A stretch of DNA of 64,000 nt, taken from contig NZ_JARACK010000006.1 of assembly GCF_028767185.1 (NCBI RefSeq), forward strand, positions 184,755 through 248,754, read 5' to 3'. Of this stretch, positions 50,497 through 59,586 are shown in pieces. This stretch comes from Mangrovimonas aestuarii (GTDB lineage Bacteria; Bacteroidota; Bacteroidia; Flavobacteriales; Flavobacteriaceae). The notes under the pieces were generated by a model, which saw only the letters and a program-made list of their open reading frames with translations, made no database searches and had not been told where the DNA came from. Positions within the stretch are counted from its first letter, which is position 1. Every line of letters starts with the position of its first letter. The translations under genes and the position numbers were made by a program.

Positions 50497-52407
50497 ATGT
50501 CTTTTTTTTTGGGATTTTATCCGTTCTTTGCAAAAACGACTGCTTTGAACTATTTAACGGTAGAACAGATATCGAAATCATACGGGGAACTTACCCTATT
50601 TGAAAACCTGTCCTTTAGCGTACATAAGGACCAGAAAATTGCCTTTGTAGCTAAAAACGGATCGGGGAAGACCTCCATTCTAAATATCTTGGCCGGAGAC
50701 GATCAGCCTGATAGTGGACAAGTGATTTACCGCAAGGGCATTACTGTTTCCTTTTTACCTCAAGAACCAAAGTTGAATGGCGAACTAACTATTGAGCAGT
50801 CTATTTTTGCTGGCGACCATGCTATTCTCAAAGTTATAGAGCAATACGAAAAAGCAATAAAAAACCCTGAGGACACTGAAGCCTATCAAAAAGCGTTTGA
50901 AGCTATGGACCGTCATCAGGCTTGGGACTTTGAAACCCAGTATAAGCAGATTCTTTTCAAACTAAAATTGGAAGATCTCAGTAAGAAAATAAAACTGCTT
51001 TCTGGAGGGCAAAAGAAACGTTTGGCTTTAGCCATGGCACTTATCAATAAACCAGACTTATTAATACTGGATGAGCCTACCAACCATTTAGATCTAGAAA
51101 TGATCGAGTGGCTTGAAGCTTTTTTTGCCAAAGAACAGATGACGTTGTTTATGGTAACACACGACCGCTACTTCTTGGAGCGTGTGTGTAATGAGATTAT
51201 CGAATTAGATCACGGTAAGCTTTATACCTATAAAGGGAACTACTCTTATTATCTGGAAAACAAAGAGACCCGAATCGCCCAAGAGGAAACCGAAACTGCA
51301 AAAGCCAAACAACTCTTTAATAAAGAACTGGAATGGATGCGTCGTCAGCCTAAAGCGCGAACCACAAAATCCAAATCCAGAATAGACGACTTTTTCGAAA
51401 TAAAGAAAAAGGCTCACCAAAGAAGAAAAGACCATGTTGTTCAATTGGAGATAAACATGGAACGCTTGGGAAGCAAAATATTAGAGCTCCATAAAATCAG
51501 TAAGGCCTATCCCAACAAAACCATTCTAAAGGACTTTGAATATGTTTTCAAAAAAGGGGAACGTATCGGTATCATTGGTAAGAATGGTACAGGGAAGTCT
51601 ACTTTTTTGAATATGCTTACTGGCAACCTAAAACCCGACAGTGGTAAGGTTGTTATGGGAGAAACTCTTAAGTTTGGTTACTACACCCAAAACGGTATAA
51701 ACGTAAAACCAGACCAAAAGGTTATTGATGTTCTCCGTGAATTTGGAGATTTCATTCCATTAAAAAAAGGACGCCAAATAAGTGCTCAACAGCTATTGGA
51801 ACGTTTCCTTTTTGACCGCAAGAAACAATACGATTATGTAGAAAAGCTAAGTGGGGGTGAGCGTAAGCGCCTTTACCTATGTACCGTTTTAATTCAAAAC
51901 CCTAACTTCCTAATCCTCGATGAGCCCACAAACGACTTAGACATTGTAACCTTGAACGTTTTAGAAAGTTTCTTATTGGATTACCCAGGCTGCCTTATGG
52001 TTGTATCTCACGACCGTTATTTTATGGATAAGATTGTAGACCACCTATTCGTGTTCAAGGGTGAAGGCGTTATTGAAGATTTCCCAGGTAACTACACCGA
52101 TTACCGTGCTTATGAAGACAGTGCTCCTGCTCAAACTGAGGACGATGCTCCCAAAAAAGAGAAAAAGCAATGGAAGAAAGATAGCAACGTTAAGCTATCA
52201 TACAACGAGCAAAAAGAATACCGAAACATAGAGAGCAAACTCAAGGTGTTGGAGCGTGACAAGAAAACCCTTGAAGCTGAGTTTTTAAATCCAGATTTAA
52301 GTCAGGATGCTATTAACGAGCTCTCCAATAAACTACAGGGAATTATTGACGAAATAGAGGAAAAGGAATTCCGTTGGTTGGAACTTACCGAAAAAATGGA
52401 ATCCTAA
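50497..52407 (+). CDS. ABC-F family ATPase (Uup-like)
   Basis: A soluble ABC-F protein, up to 636 aa, with two ATPase domains and no membrane part. First domain: Walker A VAKNGSGKTSILNIL, signature LSGGQKKRLALAMAL, Walker B LLILDEPTNHLDLE. Second: IGKNGTGKSTFLNML, LSGGERKRLYL, FLILDEPTNDLDIV. A linker with KEQMTLFMVTHDRYFLERV and a Lys/Glu-rich C-terminal coiled coil (about 560-636) follow. ABC-F proteins act on ribosomes or in DNA repair (Uup). The family homology begins at a TTG (50,545, LNYLTVEQ); the ATG at 50,497 adds 16 residues and either may be the real start. Confidence 0.9.
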   Translation: MSFFLGFYPFFAKTTALNYLTVEQISKSYGELTLFENLSFSVHKDQKIAFVAKNGSGKTSILNILAGDDQPDSGQVIYRKGITVSFLPQEPKLNGELTIEQSIFAGDHAILKVIEQYEKAIKNPEDTEAYQKAFEAMDRHQAWDFETQYKQILFKLKLEDLSKKIKLLSGGQKKRLALAMALINKPDLLILDEPTNHLDLEMIEWLEAFFAKEQMTLFMVTHDRYFLERVCNEIIELDHGKLYTYKGNYSYYLENKETRIAQEETETAKAKQLFNKELEWMRRQPKARTTKSKSRIDDFFEIKKKAHQRRKDHVVQLEINMERLGSKILELHKISKAYPNKTILKDFEYVFKKGERIGIIGKNGTGKSTFLNMLTGNLKPDSGKVVMGETLKFGYYTQNGINVKPDQKVIDVLREFGDFIPLKKGRQISAQQLLERFLFDRKKQYDYVEKLSGGERKRLYLCTVLIQNPNFLILDEPTNDLDIVTLNVLESFLLDYPGCLMVVSHDRYFMDKIVDHLFVFKGEGVIEDFPGNYTDYRAYEDSAPAQTEDDAPKKEKKQWKKDSNVKLSYNEQKEYRNIESKLKVLERDKKTLEAEFLNPDLSQDAINELSNKLQGIIDEIEEKEFRWLELTEKMES

Positions 52408-52414
52408 TCTGGAT

Positions 52415-53185
52415 ATGTGGTATCAAATAAAAGCCTATTTTAAATTCCTTGGCCGGTCTACCAATCAACATGGTATCCACTCCCCATTTGTGTACAGTCT
52501 GGTTACCCGTTGCTTTTACGATCGAAAGAAATACACGGAATACAACACCTTAAACCGCTACCGTCAATCATTATTGAATGACAAGATAATGATTGAGGTT
52601 GAAGATTTTGGTGCTGGTAGCCGCATATTTAAGAGTAACAAAAGAAAGATTAGTGATATTGCTAAAATTGCTGGCATTACTAAAAAACGAGCTAAACTAT
52701 TATTCCGTTTATCGCGGTATTTTAAACCAGAGCAAATTTTAGAGCTCGGTGCCTCCTTGGGAATGGGAAGTTGTGCACTTCACCTAGGACACCTAAATGC
52801 AGAATTAACAACTATTGAAGGCTGTACCAACACTGCAGCAATGGCAAAAAAGCAATTCGAAAATTTCGGTTTCAATTCAATTTCATTAATACCGAACACC
52901 TTTGAACAAGTTCTAAACGACTTCAACAAACCAATTGACTTGGCTTACATAGATGGTCATCATAGCAAGTCGGCGACCTTAAACTATTTCGAAAAACTTC
53001 TCCCTTTAACACATAATGACACTGTTTTAATTTTTGACGATATTCATCTTTCTGAAGAGATGTCAGAGGCTTGGGAAGATATAAAACAACATCCACAGGT
53101 AACCGTTACCATTGACACCTTCTTTTGGGGCTTGGTGTTTTTCAGAAAGGAACAACGCAAAGAACATTTTGTAGTTAGAATGTAA
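52415..53185 (+). CDS. Class I SAM-dependent O-methyltransferase-like protein
   Basis: A 256-aa methyltransferase. The SAM-binding core is EQILELGASLGMGSCALHL near residue 108; acidic residue in LTTIEGC; then DLAYIDGHHSKSATLNYFE, typical of the O-methyltransferase-3 group, and VLIFDDIHLSEEM. The N-terminal 95 residues are basic with little homology. It lies 7 bp behind the ABC-F gene and is probably co-transcribed. The substrate is unknown. Confidence 0.85.
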   Translation: MWYQIKAYFKFLGRSTNQHGIHSPFVYSLVTRCFYDRKKYTEYNTLNRYRQSLLNDKIMIEVEDFGAGSRIFKSNKRKISDIAKIAGITKKRAKLLFRLSRYFKPEQILELGASLGMGSCALHLGHLNAELTTIEGCTNTAAMAKKQFENFGFNSISLIPNTFEQVLNDFNKPIDLAYIDGHHSKSATLNYFEKLLPLTHNDTVLIFDDIHLSEEMSEAWEDIKQHPQVTVTIDTFFWGLVFFRKEQRKEHFVVRM

Positions 53186-53286
53186 AACAAACTCCATCAA
53201 ATAAGAACAAGTTAAATGCCTTTTATACATCTGAGTGTGCTTATTCTTGAATGGCCACGGAGTCGACAAATGTGATCGGCAGAATA

Positions 53287-53345
53287 ATACTATTGCCCCG
53301 TTAAGAATTTTTGAAGCCTTGGAGAAAATTTTGGGGCAATAGTAT
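53287..53345. repeat. 13-bp inverted repeat (ATACTATTGCCCC)
   Basis: ATACTATTGCCCC at 53,287-53,299 and its exact complement at 53,333-53,345, with a 33-bp centre that pairs only partly. Confidence 0.8.
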
Positions 53346-53392
53346 GGTTTTACGATAGTAAAAATTCCTCTCGATCGCCGTCTTTTCTTTTG

Positions 53393-53426
53393 GTTCGTTT
53401 TCTTTGGACGAGCAAAGAAAATGAAC
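53393..53426. repeat. 13 of 14-bp hairpin
   Basis: GTTCGTTTTCTTTG and CAAAGAAAATGAAC with a 6-nt loop (GACGAG); one mismatch in the stem. No T-run follows. Confidence 0.8.
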
Positions 53427-53625
53427 AAGAAACAACCTATCAAAATTTACAATACCCAAAACACCTTCTCTACTTGTACTAAAGAGCACCTTCAAACAAA
53501 ATATAAACTTTAATAATACTCATCAAATTTTCTGTAACAACTCTTATAGGTCAACGTCCTATGTCTGACAAAACTTTTATATTGCAACAAGCTAAAATTA
53601 GCTACAACCAACCGAAAAGTACTTT

Positions 53626-54312
53626 ATGAGTAACGTTATAGAAATCAAAAAGATTACTAGAGATTTTAAACTGGGACAAGAAACCGTTCACGTTTTGAAA
53701 GGCATCGACCTCGACATTGAACGTGGTGATTACATTGCTATTATGGGGCCTTCAGGATCAGGAAAATCTACTTTAATGAATCTGTTGGGATGTCTGGACA
53801 CTCCCACTTCGGGGAGCTATATTCTCAACGGTAAAGACGTTAGCCAAATGACCGATGATGAACTGGCTGAAATCCGAAACACTGAAATAGGATTTGTATT
53901 CCAAACTTTCAACCTATTACCAAGGACTACCGCATTGGATAATGTAGCCCTGCCAATGATCTATGCTGGAGCTTCAAAAAAAGATCGTATAGCCAGAGCA
54001 GAAAAAGTACTTGCCGATGTTGGTTTGGCCGACCGTATGGATCACAAACCCAACCAGCTTTCTGGAGGACAGCGCCAGCGAGTAGCCGTTGGTCGTGCCC
54101 TGGTAAATCACCCTTCCATTATTTTAGCCGACGAACCTACCGGAAACCTTGACTCCAAGACCTCGGTAGAAATTATGGCATTGTTCGATGAAATTCATAG
54201 CAAAGGAAATACTGTGATTATTGTTACCCATGAAGAAGATATTGCACAACACGCGCATCGTGTCATTCGTTTAAAGGATGGAGTGATTGAAAGTGATACT
54301 CGAATAAAATAA
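53626..54312 (+). CDS. ABC transporter ATPase, LolD/MacB type
   Basis: A 228-aa ATPase subunit. Walker [22 protein letters not shown]-loop [11 protein letters not shown], signature [15 protein letters not shown], Walker [14 protein letters not shown]-loop [10 protein letters not shown]. These are the hallmarks of the MacB/LolD/FtsE group. No permease gene lies beside it, so its partner is elsewhere. It would bind a FtsX-like permease in lipoprotein export or peptide/drug efflux. Confidence 0.9.
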   Translation: MSNVIEIKKITRDFKLGQETVHVLKGIDLDIERGDYIAIMGPSGSGKSTLMNLLGCLDTPTSGSYILNGKDVSQMTDDELAEIRNTEIGFVFQTFNLLPRTTALDNVALPMIYAGASKKDRIARAEKVLADVGLADRMDHKPNQLSGGQRQRVAVGRALVNHPSIILADEPTGNLDSKTSVEIMALFDEIHSKGNTVIIVTHEEDIAQHAHRVIRLKDGVIESDTRIK

Positions 54313-54391
54313 TACAGAATATAAGTTTTAACAGTTACGGGTATTGATTTCAAGTAATATCCTGTAATTTTAAACAAACCCCTCGAAACAC

Positions 54392-54964
54392 ATGAAAATA
54401 TATACAAAAACCGGTGATGCAGGAAGCACAGCCCTATATGGTGGCACTCGAGTACCAAAACACCATATCCGCATTGAAAGTTATGGTACCGTTGACGAAC
54501 TCAACTCCTATATTGGATTGATTCGTGACCAAGGGCTAGAAAAAAACGAACATGAACTGCTCATCCGTATCCAAGACCGTTTATTCACTTTAGGCGCCAT
54601 TATGGCTACCGACCCTGAAAAAGCCATGCTTAAAAGCGGTAAGGAACGCTTGAACATCCCAAAAATATCGGAAGCAGATATTGAACAATTGGAAAAGGAA
54701 ATGGATTGTATGAATGCAGCCCTTCCTCCTATGACCCACTTTGTTTTACCTGGTGGTCACCAAACGGTGTCATTTTGTCACATAGCACGCTGTGTTTGCC
54801 GTAGAGCCGAGCGTTTGGCTACTGCCCTAAACGAATTGGAACCACTTGATGCCAATGTACTCAAGTACCTTAACCGACTATCTGACTACCTATTTGTCTT
54901 GGCACGGAAGTTGTCTCAGGACCTGCAAGCAGATGAAATCAAATGGGTTCCAGAAAAACTTTAA
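54392..54964 (+). CDS. Cob(I)yrinic acid a,c-diamide adenosyltransferase (PduO type)
   Basis: A 190-aa ATP:cob(I)alamin adenosyltransferase that makes the adenosyl cofactor. N-terminal IYTKTGDAGSTALYGG with the ATP-binding loop, RIESYGTVDELNSYIGLI, the Arg-rich ARCVCRRAERLATALNE and YLNRLSDYLFVLARK. Normal length for the PduO family. Strongly supported by these motifs. Confidence 0.94.
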   Translation: MKIYTKTGDAGSTALYGGTRVPKHHIRIESYGTVDELNSYIGLIRDQGLEKNEHELLIRIQDRLFTLGAIMATDPEKAMLKSGKERLNIPKISEADIEQLEKEMDCMNAALPPMTHFVLPGGHQTVSFCHIARCVCRRAERLATALNELEPLDANVLKYLNRLSDYLFVLARKLSQDLQADEIKWVPEKL

Positions 54965-55073
54965 AAAAGATGCGTCTGCCCCAAAAGACTTCAGTCTGAA
55001 ACTATAAGTGTTTACTTTCTTAGTCTGTAGTTTAAGCGCTCTTTTATTTAATGATGAAATAATTCATTTTTTT

Positions 55074-55104
55074 CTTGACTTTTTGAACTAAAAATATATT
55101 TTTG
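55074..55104 (+). promoter_or_regulatory. Bacteroidota promoter of the DUF2795 gene
   Basis: CTTG, 19 bp, TATTTTTG: a perfect -7 box and a -33 box with one mismatch. It lies about 22 bp before the ATG. Confidence 0.7.
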
Positions 55105-55125
55105 CATTTATAAAAACGAATTACA

Positions 55126-55347
55126 ATGTATTGGACATTAGAACTAGCATCGTATTTAAGTGATGCTCCTTGGCCAGCAACCAAAGATGAGTTGATCGAT
55201 TACGCCATTAGAACTGGAGCACCTCTAGAGGTTGTTGAAAACCTACAATCGATTGAAGATGAAGGAGACTCCTATGATTCGATTGAAGAAATTTGGTCTG
55301 ATTATCCAACAGATGAAGATTACCTCTGGAATGAGGACGAATATTAA
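55126..55347 (+). CDS. DUF2795 small acidic protein
   Basis: A 73-aa strongly acidic protein (many Asp/Glu in the C-terminal half, ending WSDYPTDEDYLWNEDEY). The DUF2795 core LSDAPWPATKDELIDYAIRTGAP is recognisable. The family is common in Bacteroidota, but its role is unknown. The promoter and a terminator on either side make it a single-gene unit placed just before secA. Confidence 0.88.
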   Translation: MYWTLELASYLSDAPWPATKDELIDYAIRTGAPLEVVENLQSIEDEGDSYDSIEEIWSDYPTDEDYLWNEDEY

Positions 55348-55363
55348 AAGTATACCCTCCCTT

Positions 55364-55392
55364 AAAAAAGTCTCTAAACGAGGCTTTTTTTT
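55364..55392 (+). terminator. Rho-independent terminator after the DUF2795 gene
   Basis: AAAAAAGTCTC and GAGGCTTTTTT pair (one G-T) around a 5-nt TAAAC loop, with a run of nine T. Confidence 0.85.
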
Positions 55393-55425
55393 TGGTTTGG
55401 ATTTACATAACACCGTAACATAACG

Positions 55426-55433
55426 TATCTTTG
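55426..55433 (+). promoter_or_regulatory. -7 element in front of secA
   Basis: TATCTTTG, a perfect TAnnTTTG box, 78 bp upstream of the secA ATG. The best -33 candidates are TTTA at 20 bp or TTTG at 26 bp, so the call is moderate. Confidence 0.5.
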
Positions 55434-55510
55434 AAGACTTCTTTAAAACACGGAAGTCCCAAAGACTTAACATGGCACCACAAGCTTTTGGTGCTACAAA
55501 ATTTTAACAA

Positions 55511-58500
55511 ATGAGTTTATTAAATTCAGTTTTAAAAATGTTTGTTGGCGATAAGTCTAAACAAGACGTCAAAGCCATCACTCCTTTAGTAAACAAAATA
55601 AAATCTTTCGAGTCGGCATTAGAAGGTTTATCGCATGATGAGCTTCGTGCCAAAACTTTAGCCTTCAAAACTCAAATTGAAGAGGCTAGAAAACCTTTTA
55701 CCGAACAATCCGACAAACTTCTTGAAGAGGCTGAAGCATCTGAAGATATTGACCGTCGTGAAGACATCTATCAAGAGATAGACAAATTAAAAGACGATGC
55801 CTATGCTGCAACTGAAGCTATTTTAAACGATATTTTACCAGAAGCCTTCGCAGTTGTAAAGGAAACAGCAAAGCGCTTTGCTAATAATACCTCCATTACG
55901 GTTACAGCCAATGCTTTTGATCGTGAACTTTCAGGAAGCAAGAATTATGTAAATCTGGAAGACGATAAAGCCGTTTGGGCCAACTCTTGGGATGCCGCAG
56001 GTAAAGAAGTAACCTGGGATATGATCCACTACGACGTTCAGTTGATTGGTGGTATTGCCATGCACCAAGGAAAAATAGCAGAAATGCAAACAGGAGAAGG
56101 TAAAACTTTGGTTGCCACCCTACCAGTTTATCTTAATGCCCTTACAGGCCAAGGAGTACACTTGGTAACCGTTAACGATTATCTTGCAAAACGTGATAGC
56201 GCATGGATGGCTCCTATTTTCGAGTTCCACGGATTGAGTGTAGACTGTATTGATTATCATCAGCCAAACTCTGCTGCCCGTAAAAAAGCCTACATGGCCG
56301 ATATTACTTATGGTACCAACAACGAATTTGGTTTTGACTACCTACGTGATAATATGGCCCACACGCCTAGTGATTTGGTTCAACGTCCTCACAATTATGC
56401 TATCGTAGATGAGGTGGATTCTGTATTAGTAGATGATGCTCGTACGCCATTGATTATTTCCGGACCAATCCCACAAGGTGACCGTCATGAGTTCAATGAG
56501 CTAAAACCAAAAGTAGATGATATTGTTGGTGTTCAACGTAAATACTTAACTGGAGTATTGGCCGAAGCCAAAAAACTTATTGCTGAGGGTGACACTAAAG
56601 AAGGTGCTTTCCAATTACTACGTGTTTATCGTGGTATGCCGAAGAACAAAGCACTTATTAAGTTCTTGAGTGAAGAAGGTGTAAAACAGCTACTTCAAAA
56701 AACCGAGAACTTCTACATGCAGGACAACAACCGCGAGATGCCAAAAATTGATGCGGAATTGTTCTATGTAATTGATGAGAAAAACAATCAAATCGAGTTG
56801 ACAGATAAAGGGGTGGAATACCTTTCTGGTAGTGATGACCCTAATTTCTTCGTGATGCCTGAAATAGGTACCGAAATTGCCAAGATTGAAAAACTAGGGC
56901 TTTCTCCTGAAGAAGAAGCTGAAAAAAAAGAAGACCTGTTCAAGGATTTTGGAATTAAGTCTGAACGTATCCATACCTTGACCCAGCTTTTAAAAGCTTA
57001 TGCACTGTTTGAAAAAGACATTCAATATGTTGTAATGGACAACAAAGTAATGATTGTTGATGAGCAAACAGGTCGTATTATGGATGGTCGTCGTTATAGC
57101 GATGGTCTTCACCAAGCGATTGAAGCCAAGGAAAATGTTAAGATTGAAGCGGCAACACAGACCTTTGCTACTGTAACGCTTCAGAACTACTTCCGTATGT
57201 ACCGTAAGCTTTCAGGTATGACCGGTACAGCTGTAACAGAAGCGGGAGAATTCTGGGAAATCTACGAATTGGATGTGGTTGAGATTCCAACCAATCGTCC
57301 TATTGCACGTCATGATAGAGAAGACTTGGTTTACAAAACCAAGCGTGAAAAATATAATGCCGTAATCGATGAAGTAACTAAACTTTCTCAATCGGGTAGA
57401 CCAGTACTTATTGGTACAACATCTGTAGAAATTAGTGAGCTTTTAGGAAAAATGTTGAGCATCCGTAAAGTACCTCACAATGTACTTAACGCTAAACTTC
57501 ACAAAAAAGAGGCCGACATTGTTGCCGAAGCAGGACGCCCAGGTCAGGTTACCATTGCAACCAACATGGCCGGTCGTGGTACGGATATTAAATTAACTAA
57601 AGAAGTAAAAGATGCAGGTGGATTGGCCATTATAGGTACGGAGCGTCATGACTCACGTCGTGTTGACCGTCAGTTAAGGGGTCGTGCCGGTCGTCAAGGG
57701 GATCCGGGAAGTTCTCAATTCTATGTATCGCTTGAGGACAACCTAATGCGTTTATTCGGTAGTGAGCGTATCGCTAAAATGATGGATCGCATGGGGCTTG
57801 AAGAAGGAGAAGTTATCCAACACTCTATGATTTCAAAATCCATTGAGCGTGCACAGAAAAAAGTTGAAGAGAACAATTTCGGTGTTCGTAAGCGACTGTT
57901 GGAATACGATGATGTTATGAACTCACAACGTGAGGTAGTATACAAGCGTCGTCACCATGCTCTTTTTGGAGATCGCTTACGTGTAGACTTAGCTAACATG
58001 ATCTACGATACTGCCGAAAATATTGCAGAAAGCAACAAGAATGCCAACGACTACAAAAACTTTGAGTTTGAGCTGATCCGTTACTTCTCTATGAGCAGTC
58101 CTGTTAGTGAAGCAGATTTTGACAAAGCTTCAATTCCTGATTTAGCAGGGAAAATCTACAAAGCAGCATACGAGCACTATAAAGAAAAAATGGCTCGTAA
58201 CGCACAAATGGCTTTTCCAGTAATTAAAAATGTTTACGAAAACCAAGGCGATAAATTCAAACGTATTGTTGTTCCTTTCACCGATGGCGTGAAAACACTT
58301 CAAGTGGTAACCGATCTTGAAAAGGCATACGAAACTGAAGGTAAGCAACTTGTAAATGACTTTGAAAAGAACATCACCCTTGCCATTATTGACGATAGTT
58401 GGAAAACCCACCTTCGTAAAATGGACGAGTTGAAACAGTCGGTTCAGTTAGCCGTTCACGAGCAGAAAGACCCATTATTGATCTATAAGTTTGAAGCTTT

Positions 58501-58864
58501 TGAGTTGTTTAAAGATATGATTAATCAAGTAAACAGAGATGTGGTCTCATTCTTATTCAAAGGAGAGCTTCCAACTCAGGATACTTCGGCCATTCATGAA
58601 GCTAGACAAACTCCTAAACAGGAAAAAATGGAAACTTCAAAGGAAGAAATCCCTAACTTGGACGAACGTGCTGCACAAAACAGAGCGGCTGGACAAACTC
58701 AACCTCAACATGAAACTGTTGAAACTGTTGTTAGGGAAACCCCTAAAATTGGCCGTAACGATAAAGTTACAATTAAGAATGTGATGACAGGTGAAAATAA
58801 AACTATGAAGTTTAAACAAGCTGAACCTTTATTGGCTAAAGGAGATTGGGTAATCGTAGAATAA
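55511..58864 (+). CDS. secA: Preprotein translocase ATPase SecA
   Basis: A 1117-aa motor of the Sec translocon. Walker A MQTGEGKTLVATLPVY near residue 195, DEAD-type VDEVDSVLVDDARTPLI, the second ATPase half with AGRGTDIKLTKEV and RQLRGRAGRQGDPGSSQFY, and a helical wing/scaffold domain. The N-terminus MSLLNSVLKMFVGDKS and the inserted segments (280-450) are longer than in E. coli, as usual in Bacteroidota. The tail reads PKIGRNDKVTIKN, then KFKQAEPLLAKGDWVIVE, in place of the Cys/His zinc-binding end. A terminator follows directly. Confidence 0.97.
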   Translation: MSLLNSVLKMFVGDKSKQDVKAITPLVNKIKSFESALEGLSHDELRAKTLAFKTQIEEARKPFTEQSDKLLEEAEASEDIDRREDIYQEIDKLKDDAYAATEAILNDILPEAFAVVKETAKRFANNTSITVTANAFDRELSGSKNYVNLEDDKAVWANSWDAAGKEVTWDMIHYDVQLIGGIAMHQGKIAEMQTGEGKTLVATLPVYLNALTGQGVHLVTVNDYLAKRDSAWMAPIFEFHGLSVDCIDYHQPNSAARKKAYMADITYGTNNEFGFDYLRDNMAHTPSDLVQRPHNYAIVDEVDSVLVDDARTPLIISGPIPQGDRHEFNELKPKVDDIVGVQRKYLTGVLAEAKKLIAEGDTKEGAFQLLRVYRGMPKNKALIKFLSEEGVKQLLQKTENFYMQDNNREMPKIDAELFYVIDEKNNQIELTDKGVEYLSGSDDPNFFVMPEIGTEIAKIEKLGLSPEEEAEKKEDLFKDFGIKSERIHTLTQLLKAYALFEKDIQYVVMDNKVMIVDEQTGRIMDGRRYSDGLHQAIEAKENVKIEAATQTFATVTLQNYFRMYRKLSGMTGTAVTEAGEFWEIYELDVVEIPTNRPIARHDREDLVYKTKREKYNAVIDEVTKLSQSGRPVLIGTTSVEISELLGKMLSIRKVPHNVLNAKLHKKEADIVAEAGRPGQVTIATNMAGRGTDIKLTKEVKDAGGLAIIGTERHDSRRVDRQLRGRAGRQGDPGSSQFYVSLEDNLMRLFGSERIAKMMDRMGLEEGEVIQHSMISKSIERAQKKVEENNFGVRKRLLEYDDVMNSQREVVYKRRHHALFGDRLRVDLANMIYDTAENIAESNKNANDYKNFEFELIRYFSMSSPVSEADFDKASIPDLAGKIYKAAYEHYKEKMARNAQMAFPVIKNVYENQGDKFKRIVVPFTDGVKTLQVVTDLEKAYETEGKQLVNDFEKNITLAIIDDSWKTHLRKMDELKQSVQLAVHEQKDPLLIYKFEAFELFKDMINQVNRDVVSFLFKGELPTQDTSAIHEARQTPKQEKMETSKEEIPNLDERAAQNRAAGQTQPQHETVETVVRETPKIGRNDKVTIKNVMTGENKTMKFKQAEPLLAKGDWVIVE

Positions 58865-58891
58865 TAACCTTTTCATCTCTTGCTTAGGCAT

Positions 58892-58932
58892 AAAAAATCC
58901 TGATGTGTTTAACACATCAGGATTTTTTTTTT
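58892..58932 (+). terminator. Rho-independent terminator after secA
   Basis: Palindromic arms built around AATCCTGATGTGTT and AACACATCAGGATT, followed by ten or more T. Confidence 0.92.
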
Positions 58933-58964
58933 AATATTGACTCAATCTAAACAACACAACCTAT

Positions 58965-59369
58965 ATGAAACGTGTATTAGCCGTATTGGCAGGTCTTATT
59001 GTGGCAGGAATAGTAACTTTATTAATTGAAACTCTTGGCACTTATCTTTTCCCACTACCCGAAGGTGCAGATCCTATGAACGATGAATGGCTTAAAAACA
59101 ATATAGATAAAATCCCCATTGGGGCTATGGCTTGTGTAGCTTTGGCACATGCCTTAGGCATTACCGTTGGGATGATTTTAGCTGGAGCTATAAGTAGAAC
59201 ATCTCCAATCCCTGCTTATATTGTTAGCGGATTAATGATTGTTGCTACTATAGTAAACCTATTTATGATTCCTCATCCAACTTGGTTTATGGCTGTAGAT
59301 ATTTTGGCATGTCTTCTCGGTTTTTTCATTGGAAAACAATTTATTCAAAACAAAATACGTACTAAATAA
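58965..59369 (+). CDS. Small integral membrane protein of unknown function
   Basis: A 134-aa protein with about four hydrophobic helices: residues 4-25 (LAVLAGLIVAGIVTLLIETL), 50-72 (IGAMACVALAHALGITVGMI), 82-103 (IPAYIVSGLMIVATIVNLFM) and 108-128 (FMAVDILACLLGFFIG). The first helix is followed by a polar periplasmic loop with PEGADPMNDEW. No family is recognised. Starts 33 bp after the secA terminator and is followed by its own terminator. Confidence 0.75.
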   Translation: MKRVLAVLAGLIVAGIVTLLIETLGTYLFPLPEGADPMNDEWLKNNIDKIPIGAMACVALAHALGITVGMILAGAISRTSPIPAYIVSGLMIVATIVNLFMIPHPTWFMAVDILACLLGFFIGKQFIQNKIRTK

Positions 59370-59400
59370 ACTACAAATAATATAAGGGTTAACTTATTGA

Positions 59401-59428
59401 AGCCATACCGATCGGTATGGCTTTTTTT
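59401..59428 (+). terminator. Rho-independent terminator after the small membrane protein gene
   Basis: The 22-bp perfect palindrome AGCCATACCGATCGGTATGG-CT runs into seven T. Confidence 0.85.
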
Positions 59429-59586
59429 GCAATCAATCTCCACACCCGATATTTACAGATTTTCAACGAAAATCACATGCTAACAAACTGATTAACAACA
59501 TTATTTTTTAATTTCATTGAGCAATTTTCCATTTACAGTTTTTCGGTTGATAGCATAAAATTTATAAACGTAAAACCGTATTTACT

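Larger units (their letters stand above)
53186..53625. other. Intergenic region with two strong inverted repeats
   Basis: No gene supported; two minus-strand frames here overlap the repeats and have no recognisable homology. The region holds the inverted repeats at 53,287-53,345 and 53,393-53,426 and a small AGCTAA-AA-TTAGCT palindrome at 53,590-53,603 before the next gene. Confidence 0.6.

Noticed and set aside
53063..53443. 126-aa minus-strand frame
   Set aside because: Overlaps the end of the methyltransferase gene and the two hairpins; composition is like translated repeat DNA, with no homology or start signal.
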